From: Panacibacter ginsenosidivorans
GTDB taxonomy: Bacteria > Bacteroidota > Bacteroidia > Chitinophagales > Chitinophagaceae
Length of the DNA: 64,000 nucleotides
Direction of reading: 5' to 3'
NCBI RefSeq assembly: GCF_007971225.1
Contig: NZ_CP042435.1
Coordinates: 1,488,001-1,552,000, forward strand
Shown here: piece by piece, positions 27,946 to 36,200 of the stretch
How positions within the stretch are numbered: position 1 is the first letter of the stretch
How the letters are laid out: every line of letters begins with the position of its first letter
Notes under the pieces: generated by a model
Told to the model about the DNA's origin: nothing
What the model saw: only the letters and a program-made list of their open reading frames with translations
Database searches by the model: none
Translations under genes and position numbers: made by a program

Positions 27946-28087
27946 GCATCGGTTGTTGTGTCACTCACTTGTGCGTTCAGAAATAAATGAACACAGACCA
28001 GGATAATCCTGTTGCTATCTTCGTTGCAGTACAAGTGTGCGACGCAACGATGTTTACTTGAAATACTTTAGCCTGGCTCAAAAAAAT
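27946..28087. repeat. Paired intergenic repeat element (GTG/GCG mixed)
   Basis: Cores at 27955-27974 (GTGTCAC type) and 28029-28048 (GCG type), between two convergent genes. The right outer box GCCTGGCTCAAAAAAA (28071-28086) touches the stop of the 28087 gene. Confidence 0.85.
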
Positions 28088-29118
28088 TATTGTCTTAATT
28101 GTATACTGTTATCAATTACAATGTCTTCCTGCTTTTTTAAGCCCAGTGTTTGCTGCATAAAATTATCAATGGCAATTTGCACGCTGCGTAAATCTTTTGA
28201 TTTGATGTAACTGCCCAATACATGATCTCCGGTGTTTGGTAATGCCTGCTTTATTTTTGTTGCAGAACCAAGCTCATCAAACATTTTAAGCATGGCAGGC
28301 ACGCTTACAACGCTATCCTGGTGAATAGAATCTTTATAATAGTATAACAGCAAAGTTGGTTGCTTTACTTTTTCAAAAGTTTCTTTTGTCATAGTTGTCT
28401 CAAGCAATTCCTGTAATTGCACTGTTGCCTGTAATGGATAATATGAATACCAATATTCTTTGAATATATCTCGTTGATCTGATGATGTGATATGATCTGA
28501 ACCGATAATCATTTTTGCAAGTTGAAAGCCCCAATGATTATTGAGTAGATAAGCTTTATCATTATTGATAGCAATATTAGGGCTCATTAAAACAAGAGCT
28601 GCAATATCATTTGGATAGGCTGCTGCAAGTTGTAGTGCATTGGTGCCACCTGTTGAGCAACCCATTAAAATAATTTTATTGCCAAGTTGCTTACCAATTG
28701 CCAGTGCCTGCTTTGCAGACTCCCAATATTCACCGGCAGTAAGATTTATCATTGGCTCTGTTGTATCTATACCGTGTTCTGCAAGTCTCGACAGATAAAG
28801 GTTACAACCGAATTCTTTTGCAATTGTTCTGTGAATGGGTTCTCCTTCTTCCTGCGAAGCAGAGAAACCATGCAGGTATACAATGGCATATTCAGTTTTT
28901 TGCTTTAGCGAATCATTTGCCCAAACAATTCTTGCTTCATTATCTTTTTTTAGTGTATGCTGCGCTTCATTATTTTTTATGTAAGTCTCTAATTCATTTG
29001 GGGTCGCAGGTACTGAAGGCATTGTTATAGTATAGACCGGTGTTACCGGGCTGGGCCCTAATAAATAAATAATAAAAATTCCAATGATGATTATGGCTAA
29101 CCATTTTAAAAAACGCAT
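28087..29118 (-). CDS. Membrane-anchored alpha/beta hydrolase
   Basis: 343 residues. A single N-terminal transmembrane segment (about 5-21) suggests a periplasm-facing, inner-membrane-anchored enzyme or an uncleaved signal. The hydrolase core has YLHGFSAS (81-88, oxyanion hole), the elbow GCSTGG (153-158, nucleophile Ser155) and a late histidine in TGDHVLGS. It resembles carboxylesterase/monoacylglycerol-lipase-like hydrolases; substrate unknown. Convergent with the multicopper oxidase across a repeat element. Confidence 0.88.
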   Translation of the reverse strand: MRFLKWLAIIIIGIFIIYLLGPSPVTPVYTITMPSVPATPNELETYIKNNEAQHTLKKDNEARIVWANDSLKQKTEYAIVYLHGFSASQEEGEPIHRTIAKEFGCNLYLSRLAEHGIDTTEPMINLTAGEYWESAKQALAIGKQLGNKIILMGCSTGGTNALQLAAAYPNDIAALVLMSPNIAINNDKAYLLNNHWGFQLAKMIIGSDHITSSDQRDIFKEYWYSYYPLQATVQLQELLETTMTKETFEKVKQPTLLLYYYKDSIHQDSVVSVPAMLKMFDELGSATKIKQALPNTGDHVLGSYIKSKDLRSVQIAIDNFMQQTLGLKKQEDIVIDNSIQLRQ

Positions 29119-29208
29119 AAAATTATTTTCAAATAAAACTACAGGAATTTTTGATTTGTTTTAAAGATGATGATTACCGGCAATTAATTACAGGTGATTA
29201 TTAAAACA

Positions 29209-29240
29209 AAAAAGCCATTGGTAGAAACCAGCGGCTTTTT
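29209..29240 (-). terminator. Rho-independent terminator of the cupredoxin gene
   Basis: AAAAAGCC (29209-29216) pairs with GGCTTTTT (29233-29240), with an inner TGGT/ACCA stem; a T run follows on the minus strand, about 25 bp past the stop. Confidence 0.8.
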
Positions 29241-29263
29241 GCATTTTATCTGACCCATTTTCT

Positions 29264-30139
29264 TTATTTCATTATCACTGTGTGTTTTTCCGTCCTCGTA
29301 CCCAAAGTGCAAAGAATATAATATGATCCCGGTGAAAGATCACCCATGTGAAAATGTCCGTTATTGATGCCTTTTGAGGCAGACATGTTCTGCTCTTTGA
29401 TGAGCCGTCCGTCAGGTCCAAATAGCTGAACCCGCATACTGCCTTCTATATCCGAATTGAACTGAATCATTAAATGACCCGGCCTGGTGATTGGATTTGG
29501 GCTCAGGCTCGTGACTATCTTATCTAACGCAATATTGCGTGTATGCATTTGTATATCTGTGTACTCTATATTTCCTTTTGTATCAACCATCTGAAGCTGA
29601 TAGTAAGTATATTTTGCTGTGGCTGTATTATCTGCAATGCTGTACAGGTTTCCTGGTGATGGCATTATTCTCTGTATCTCTCTGAAATTATCACCATCTG
29701 TGCTTCTTTGCACGGAAAAATAAGCAACATCCTTTGATGTATTTGTTTTCCAGCTTAGCAAAGCTTTTAAATCATCACCGCTAACAACGAAATCATTTAG
29801 TCCTGCATCCAATGCTGAAGTAATATTGAGGGTTCCTTTCATTACGGTAAAATGAAATGTACATTGGTAAGTATATTTACCCGCTACCTTTAAACGGTAC
29901 CGGAAATTTCTGTGCGCAGAATCTACAGGTCTGTTCCATGCTGTGGCACCTGCAGGTATCGTAACAGATGTGGTTGTATGAATACCATTTTTCCAAAGCC
30001 AGCGTATGGTATCTCCTACTTTGGCATTTACAGTAGCTGGTTTAAACTGAAAATCTGAAACCTTTACCGTGATAATGGTTGCGTTGATAACAGAAAAACT
30101 GCATATTATAAATGCAGTAAAAAGGGTAAATTTTTTCAT
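29264..30139 (-). CDS. T9SS-secreted plastocyanin-like cupredoxin
   Basis: 291 residues. The signal peptide (about 1-20) is followed by a plastocyanin-like domain (about 21-107). A full type-1 copper set is visible: His54 (GIHTTTS), Cys93, His96 and Met100 in CTFHFTVM. Residues about 115-205 look like a beta-sandwich linker domain, and a T9SS sorting domain ends the protein (about 213-291; SPNPITRPG, GSYYILCTLG). Role: an exported one-electron carrier, possibly partnering the nearby secreted multicopper oxidase. That partnership is inference from proximity only. Confidence 0.88.
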   Translation of the reverse strand: MKKFTLFTAFIICSFSVINATIITVKVSDFQFKPATVNAKVGDTIRWLWKNGIHTTTSVTIPAGATAWNRPVDSAHRNFRYRLKVAGKYTYQCTFHFTVMKGTLNITSALDAGLNDFVVSGDDLKALLSWKTNTSKDVAYFSVQRSTDGDNFREIQRIMPSPGNLYSIADNTATAKYTYYQLQMVDTKGNIEYTDIQMHTRNIALDKIVTSLSPNPITRPGHLMIQFNSDIEGSMRVQLFGPDGRLIKEQNMSASKGINNGHFHMGDLSPGSYYILCTLGTRTEKHTVIMK

Positions 30140-30533
30140 GATGTAAGTTTTTTTTAGATTTTATTAATGAGGCACAGAAAAAACAGGCTTGGATAAAAAA
30201 CAGCATTGGCAACAACACTTACCGTAAAGAAATATTATTCTTATGTAGCGCTTAATTCTTTATTACAAATGCATTGCTTATTCGCTGAAATTAAAACAGT
30301 GGTTTTGCAGGGGACTTGGTTAGTTATGGTACTTTATAACTGGCTAATTATAAAGATTAGGAAATTTATAATTAATTATATCTCATAAAAAAATTATCCT
30401 GCTGAACAGGTAAAATCCAATGCTGAACAAGATTGTATGTGAAAAGGCTGAAGAGTATTATGAACGTACAAGTGTGCGACGCAACGAATGCATCAAAATA
30501 TTTTCGTAAGCCTGGCTAAAAAAATGAAATGAT
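30140..30533. other. 394-bp intergenic region with one half-site
   Basis: AT-rich, with no coding-like frame. It holds the leader of the cupredoxin gene and a repeat half-site at 30466-30485; nothing else recognised. Confidence 0.5.
30466..30528 (+). repeat. Single intergenic half-site (GCG type)
   Basis: Core GTACAAGTGTGCGACGCAAC at 30466-30485. Outer box GCCTGGCTAAAAAAA ends just before the alanine dehydrogenase stop. Confidence 0.85.
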
Positions 30534-31748
30534 TTATCTTCTGCTGGCAATAAGCAGGTTGAGGTCTGTAAATTTAAGATCAAAACGCTGGCTGATATAA
30601 AAATTGGTAAGGTGGCCTTTATACATATACACACCATGACGTAAATTAAAATTGTGCCAGACCATTTCGTCAAGACCTCCTTCGTCACTGGCATCTAGCA
30701 AAAGCGGCATTAAAACATTGCTGATAGCATGACTGGCAGTCCTTGCAAAACCACTGGGAATATTAGGGACGCAATAATGAATAACACCATGCTTTTCAAA
30801 TGTAGGATGTTGATGTGTGGTTATCTCACTTGTTTCAAAACATCCGCCACGATCTATACTTACATCAATAATAATACTACCGGGGCGCATAGCCATTACC
30901 ATTTCTTCTGTTACAACGATCGGGCTGCGGCCATTTTCATTGCTTAATGCACCTACTGCAACTTCGCAGGTCTTAAGTTGCTTTGCAAGAATGCGGGGCT
31001 CCATTACGCTGGTCCATACACGTACACCAAGATTATTCTGTAACCGTTTTAAACGGTAAACATTATTGTCAAATACTTTCACTGAGGCACCCATTGCTAA
31101 TGCAGTTCTTGTTGCAAACTCGCCCACCACGCCGGCGCCGATAATAATAACTTTTGTTGGTGGTATGCCACTGATACCACCAAGTAATACGCCTTTGCCA
31201 CTATTAGGGCTGCCAAGATACTGCCCTGCAATAAGCATCACAGCGCTTCCGGCAATTTCACTCATACTTCTAACGATAGGATAGGTGCCACTGTCGTCTT
31301 TTAAATTTTCAAAGCCAAGTGCAGTAATACGTTTTGCCATCATTTGCTCAATGATGTTTTTTTGTAGTATAGAAAGATGTATTGGCGAAATAATGGTTTG
31401 GTTCATTTGCAGGTGCGGAAGATCCTGCTCTATTACCGGTGCACTTTTAATTAATATGGGTGCTTTATAAACTTCTGCTTTATCATAAGCAATACGTGCA
31501 CCCGCTTCACTGAAATCTTTATCACTGTATTTGCTGCCTTCACCTGCAGTTGTTTCAACAATCACTTCATGACCATTGTCAACCAAAACGCCCACGGCAT
31601 CGGGTATAAGCGCTACACGGTTTTCCTGGAAAGCCGTTTCTTTGGGAATACCAATATGCAGACTTGCACGTTTTGATTTTATATCCAGTGTTTCTTCTAA
31701 TGTTTCGTAACTGAAAGAGGTACTTACAATAGGTTTTGATGTAGCCAT
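30534..31748 (-). CDS. ald: Alanine dehydrogenase
   Basis: 404 residues. After a Bacteroidota-type N-terminal extension of about 30 residues comes the AlaDH/PNT N-terminal domain (HIGIPKE...ENRVALIPDAV). The NAD Rossmann domain follows, with VIIGAGVVGEFATRTALAMGASVKVFD (from about 198). The conserved GGCFETSE and IPSGFARTASHA segments follow. It catalyses reversible NAD-dependent deamination of L-alanine to pyruvate. It is longer than the 370-residue Bacillus type because of the extension. Probably last in an operon with tsaE and the small gene at 32353, though a partial repeat half-site lies between. Confidence 0.85.
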   Translation of the reverse strand: MATSKPIVSTSFSYETLEETLDIKSKRASLHIGIPKETAFQENRVALIPDAVGVLVDNGHEVIVETTAGEGSKYSDKDFSEAGARIAYDKAEVYKAPILIKSAPVIEQDLPHLQMNQTIISPIHLSILQKNIIEQMMAKRITALGFENLKDDSGTYPIVRSMSEIAGSAVMLIAGQYLGSPNSGKGVLLGGISGIPPTKVIIIGAGVVGEFATRTALAMGASVKVFDNNVYRLKRLQNNLGVRVWTSVMEPRILAKQLKTCEVAVGALSNENGRSPIVVTEEMVMAMRPGSIIIDVSIDRGGCFETSEITTHQHPTFEKHGVIHYCVPNIPSGFARTASHAISNVLMPLLLDASDEGGLDEMVWHNFNLRHGVYMYKGHLTNFYISQRFDLKFTDLNLLIASRR

Positions 31749-31840
31749 TGAAATGGTTTGTGTTTGCAGTGAAAGTAAAATTAAAGAATTTAACGATAGG
31801 AAATTTATAATACAGGCTGCGGTTTTTCAGGGGAGCACCT

Positions 31841-31853
31841 GTTGCGTCGCAAG
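31841..31853 (-). repeat. Truncated half-site (GCG type)
   Basis: Only GTTGCGTCGCA followed by AGCACTT survives, between tsaE and ald; the flanking boxes are not recognisable. Probably a decayed copy. Confidence 0.55.
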
Positions 31854-31881
31854 CACTTTATCTTTCTAATCATTGGGCGGC

Positions 31882-32295
31882 CTAAGTTTCAGTGTACAGT
31901 CTTCTTGTATTATTATTAATCGTTTCAATGTGTATATGCAAGGTATCATCCGGCAGCAGACCAGCCGCTTTATCCGGCCATTCTATCAGGCTAAGATTGC
32001 CACTTAATAAACTGTCTTCAATACCCGCATTTATAGCCTCTTCTTCATCTTTTAGCCTGTACCAATCCATGTGATAAATAATTCCTGCAACAGGGCTTTT
32101 ATATTCATTGATAATAGCAAATGTAGGGCTGCTTATTACGTCTTTTACTTCCAGCACATCACACAATGCATGCACAAAAGTTGTTTTACCTGCGCCCATT
32201 GCGCCATGAAATGCCCATATTTTTTTGGATTGATGTTGCTGCCAGCATTTTCCTGCTGCCACTTTTATTTCATTGAGGGTAAACACAATTTCCAT
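31882..32295 (-). CDS. tsaE: tRNA threonylcarbamoyladenosine biosynthesis ATPase TsaE
   Basis: 137 residues from the ATG at 32295 (MEIVFTLNEI). The Walker A GAMGAGKTT is at 31-39, SSPTFAIINEY is the family's switch region, and YHMDWYRL and LSLIEWPD are hallmark segments. TsaE works with TsaB and TsaD to make t6A37 in ANN-decoding tRNAs in the cytoplasm. The alternative start six codons upstream adds nothing conserved. Upstream lies a small conserved gene in the same direction. Confidence 0.92.
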   Translation of the reverse strand: MEIVFTLNEIKVAAGKCWQQHQSKKIWAFHGAMGAGKTTFVHALCDVLEVKDVISSPTFAIINEYKSPVAGIIYHMDWYRLKDEEEAINAGIEDSLLSGNLSLIEWPDKAAGLLPDDTLHIHIETINNNTRRLYTET

Positions 32296-32352
32296 CCTGC
32301 AAAGATGCTGCATAAACAGCAGAGAAGCAACCGCACAAAAGCAATAAAATTT

Positions 32353-32637
32353 TTATAACAGCGCTTTTACAATGATTTCCCATTCCTGTTGCAAAGTAAC
32401 CTCAGGCCTTAGCCTGCCTGCTTTTCTGTACCAGTAATCTGCGTTCCCTATATCACCTTCTTTACGGTGCAGGTAAGCATGAACCCAACAGGCAGTGCTG
32501 TCTTCCAGGTTATCAACCATTCTATGGGCTTTGTGCCAGTTAGCGTTTCCATCATACCACATAGACTGCAGGTAAACAGAGATGCCTCGGGGCAGTTTGT
32601 TATCTTTTATACTTTGCTGAAAGATTTCGAATTGCAT
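32353..32637 (-). CDS. Conserved hypothetical protein
   Basis: 94 residues, no signal peptide, rich in Trp, His and Tyr. Motifs include YLQSMWYDGNANWHKAHRMV and ACWVHAYLHRKEGD...ADYWYRKAGR, which resemble a helical, TPR-like pair. I recall similar unnamed proteins in Bacteroidota but no function. It is transcribed toward tsaE (57 bp apart). Three phased GTGAAAAATCAC sites lie 102-157 bp upstream of its start. Confidence 0.75.
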   Translation of the reverse strand: MQFEIFQQSIKDNKLPRGISVYLQSMWYDGNANWHKAHRMVDNLEDSTACWVHAYLHRKEGDIGNADYWYRKAGRLRPEVTLQQEWEIIVKALL

Positions 32638-32738
32638 AGAAAGCTTTCTTCAAAAATAAGAAAACCACAGCCGAATCGGCCTTGAAGAGAAAAAGGCTTA
32701 TGTATGCTTATAAAAATATTCAGTAAAAAAAGTGTGCC

Positions 32739-32794
32739 GTGAAAAATCACATCCATTTGTGTGAAAAATCACATCATCTTATGTGAAAAATCAC
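32739..32794 (-). promoter_or_regulatory. Three GTGAAAAATCAC sites at exact 22-bp spacing
   Basis: Identical 12-mers start at 32739, 32761 and 32783. Each is a dyad GTGA-N4-TCAC. The 22-bp period is about two helical turns, placing all sites on one face of the DNA. A partial copy (GTGAAAAACAC) lies at 32890. They are upstream of the 94-residue gene and tsaE; a dimeric repressor or activator is inferred. Confidence 0.65.
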
Positions 32795-33190
32795 CTTTTT
32801 TAAAAGTTGGAGCCGCTGTAGTATTGCACTGTCCTTTTTTCAATACCCAATCCCGAATTGTTATTATCTGGAAACACCGTTGCTGATCAGTGAAAAACAC
32901 CATTTTTTAAACCACTGAAATTCCGATTTGCTTCACTCTGTTTTAAGTAAGCTATTACTTTATACTTTACGAACTTCAGATGATTATTCCAGCTTATTTT
33001 TCATGCTTAATCAGAAAGAACTGCGCCTGGTACACAGTCGATGAACCTGCTGAGGAGCACTATAAAATCACACAGGGAAGCAGCATAACTGCTGTTGCTC
33101 ATTAGTTTATTGTTCAGTCTAAATAAATAATAAACACATTCAAAATCAATCATAAATAACGTCGTCAATAACACCTTGGTTAAAAAGAAA

Positions 33191-33217
33191 AAGAGCCATC
33201 TTTTTCTGATGGCCCTT
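33191..33217 (-). terminator. Terminator of the large repeat protein gene
   Basis: AAGAGCCATC and GATGGCCCTT pair (one G-U) around a 7-base loop, with a T run on the minus strand, 26 bp past the stop. Confidence 0.75.
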
Positions 33218-33242
33218 GAAAGAAAGTATTTGTGTTTTATCC

Positions 33243-36200
33243 CTATCCTTTTGTCTTTATCACCTTTACAGTTTGTGTCTTTAAACCCTGCATTACTCTT
33301 ACAATGTACATTCCGGAAGCAAAATTGTTTCCAAATTTATATGTGTCTGTAATACTGCCTTTTATCTGGTATAGTTTCTTGCCATACATATCCGCTACAA
33401 CAATTTCTACTGGTTCATTGGAATTGCTTTGCATTACCAATGTAAATACTGATGTTGCAGGATTAGGCAGTATTTTCACATTTAGCTTTTCAGTTGTTGG
33501 ATCAACAATCTTTGTACCTGTATAAGTTATAGAAGCAGCAGTGCTTGAAACAGAAGCCGGTGGCAAACAATCTGCGGTACACTTACCCAAAAAGTCGCCA
33601 TGTGCAAGATGCTCTGCAACAGCATCCTCATCCACACAAATTGTTACACAAGGATTCTTTGCACTGCCGGTTTTATGGCAGAGCGTAACTTTCACTACTC
33701 CGCTCTTACCTCCAAAACACCGAACGTCGTCAGCATGTATATGCTTAGTACAGGTTGTTACACATCCATTTGCATCTGTAATGATAGCAGTGATATTTGC
33801 ATCAGCAAGCAATGTTAACTTAACATATGCTGAGTCACCGGCAGCTGTAATTGTTTTAGTAGAAACAGGACTAGGTCCGTGCGTAGAATCAGGATATAAA
33901 GGACAGCTGGTACCAATTGTATTTACACCGGCGCTGCCTATCCAGTTTTCATCTCCGGCATCATTAATTTGGTTGCATTTCAGCGCTCGGTTCATAGTGA
34001 TAACTACAGTGTAAGGCCCTGTACCACCAGATGGTTTAACGCTGAACACGGTTGTTTGATCTCCGGTGTAACCGTAATAAAGATCTGTATTACTAAGATT
34101 ACAAGTTGCCGTTAATGCCGTTGGCTGAGTGATTGTACCTGTAGTTGTCGAAGTACAACCATTGGCATCTGTTACCGTATAAGAATATGAGCCTGCACCA
34201 TTTGTAAACAGTCCCGTTCCTGTATATGGCGCAGTTCCACCTGTTGCACTTATTGTTATAGTTGAATTACCACCATTGCAGAGGATTGCAGTTGACGATG
34301 ATGATGCCACAAATGCTGGAGCTCTGGTTATCGTAAATGAACAACTCTTCTGATTACCTCCAATATCTGTTACTGTATATGTAATAATAGTTGTGGTACC
34401 ATTGTCAAACGCAGAGCCTGAGGCTGGACCTGCAGTTTGTGCAATTGTTGCTCCTGTACAATTATCATTAAATGATGGCACTGACCACGTAGCTGTATTT
34501 GTACAAGCTGATAAATATATATTCGGTAGTGAAGTTATTGCTGGTTCGGTTACATCATGAACAATTACGTTCTGATTAGCAGAAGTTGAATTACCGTTGC
34601 CATCATCAAATGTCCAATGTATTACATGTGTGCCCTGTGTGCTATAGCTTAGTGCATCGCTTGTTGTACCTGTAACTGTCCCTGCACAATTATCCGTTGT
34701 GGTTGCAGTTGATGCTGTAGCTTCACATTCTCCTGTAACATCAGCAAGTGTTGGAACAACAGGTGCTGTTATATCATCTATCACTACATTCTGATCAGCA
34801 TGGCTTACATTACCGTTGCCATCATCAAATGTCCAATGTATTACATGTGTACCCTGTGTGCTATAGCTTAGTGCATCACTTGTTGTTCCTGTAACTGTCC
34901 CTGCACAATTATCCGTTGTGGTGGGTGCAGTTACTGTAGCTTCACATTCTCCTGTAACATCGGCAAGTGTCGGAACAACGGGTGCTGTTATATCATCTAT
35001 CACTACATTCTGATCAGCATGGCTTACATTACCATTGCCATCATCAAATGTCCAATGTATTACATGTGTGCCCTGTGTGCTATAGCTTAGTGCATCGCTT
35101 GTTGTACCTGTAACTGTCCCTGCACAATTATCCGTTGTGGTTGCAGTTGATGCTGTAGCTTCACATTCTCCTGTAACATCAGCAAGTGTTGGAACAACAG
35201 GTGCTGTTATATCATCTATCACTACATTCTGATCAGCATGGCTTACATTACCGTTGCCATCATCAAATGTCCAATGTATTACATGTGTACCCTGTGTGCT
35301 ATAGCTTAGTGCATCGCTTGTTGTTCCTGTAACTGTCCCTGCACAATTATCCGTTGTGGTGGGTGCAGTTACTGTAGCTTCACATTCTCCTGTAACATCG
35401 GCAAGTGTCGGAACAACGGGTGCTGTTATATCATCTATCACTACATTCTGATCAGCATGGCTTACATTACCATTGCCATCATCAAATGTCCAATGTATTA
35501 CATGTGTGCCCTGTGTGCTATAGCTTAGTGCATCGCTTGTTGTACCTGTAACTGCCCCTACACAATTATCCGTTGTGGTTGCAGTTGATGCTGTAGCTTC
35601 ACATTCTCCTGTAACATCAGCAAGTGTTGGAACAACAGGTGCTGTTATATCATCTATCACTACATTCTGATCAGCATGGCTTACATTACCGTTGCCATCA
35701 TCAAATGTCCAATGTATTACATGTGTACCCTGTGTGCTATAGCTTAGTGCATCGCTTGTTGTTCCTGTAACTGTCCCTGCACAATTATCCGTTGTGGTGG
35801 GTGCAGTTACTGTAGCTTCACATTCTCCTGTAACATCGGCAAGTGTCGGAACAACGGGTGCTGTTATATCATCTATCACTACATTCTGATCAGCATGGCT
35901 TACATTACCGTTGCCATCATCAAATGTCCAATGTATTACATGTGTGCCCTGTGTGCTATAGCTTAGTGCATCACTTGTTGTACCTGTAACTGTCCCTGCA
36001 CAATTATCCGTTGTGGTGGGTGCAGTTGATGCTGTGGCTGAACATTCTCCTGTAACATCAGCAAGTGTCGGAACAACGGGTGCTGTTATATCATCTATCA
36101 CTACATTCTGATCAGCATGGCTTACATTACCGTTGCCATCATCAAATGTCCAATGTATTACATGTGTACCCTGCGTGCTATAGCTTAGTGCATCGCTTGT

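Larger units (their letters stand above)
32638..33242. other. 605-bp intergenic region with phased operator-like sites
   Basis: No gene seen. Contents are the three-site array at 32739-32794, a degraded fourth copy at 32890-32900, and the terminator of the large repeat protein at 33191-33217. The rest is AT-rich. Confidence 0.6.

Noticed and set aside
32739-32794. Possible CRISPR array (three evenly spaced repeats)
   Set aside because: Repeats are 12 bp and spacers 10 bp, far too short, and no cas genes are present; operator sites fit better.
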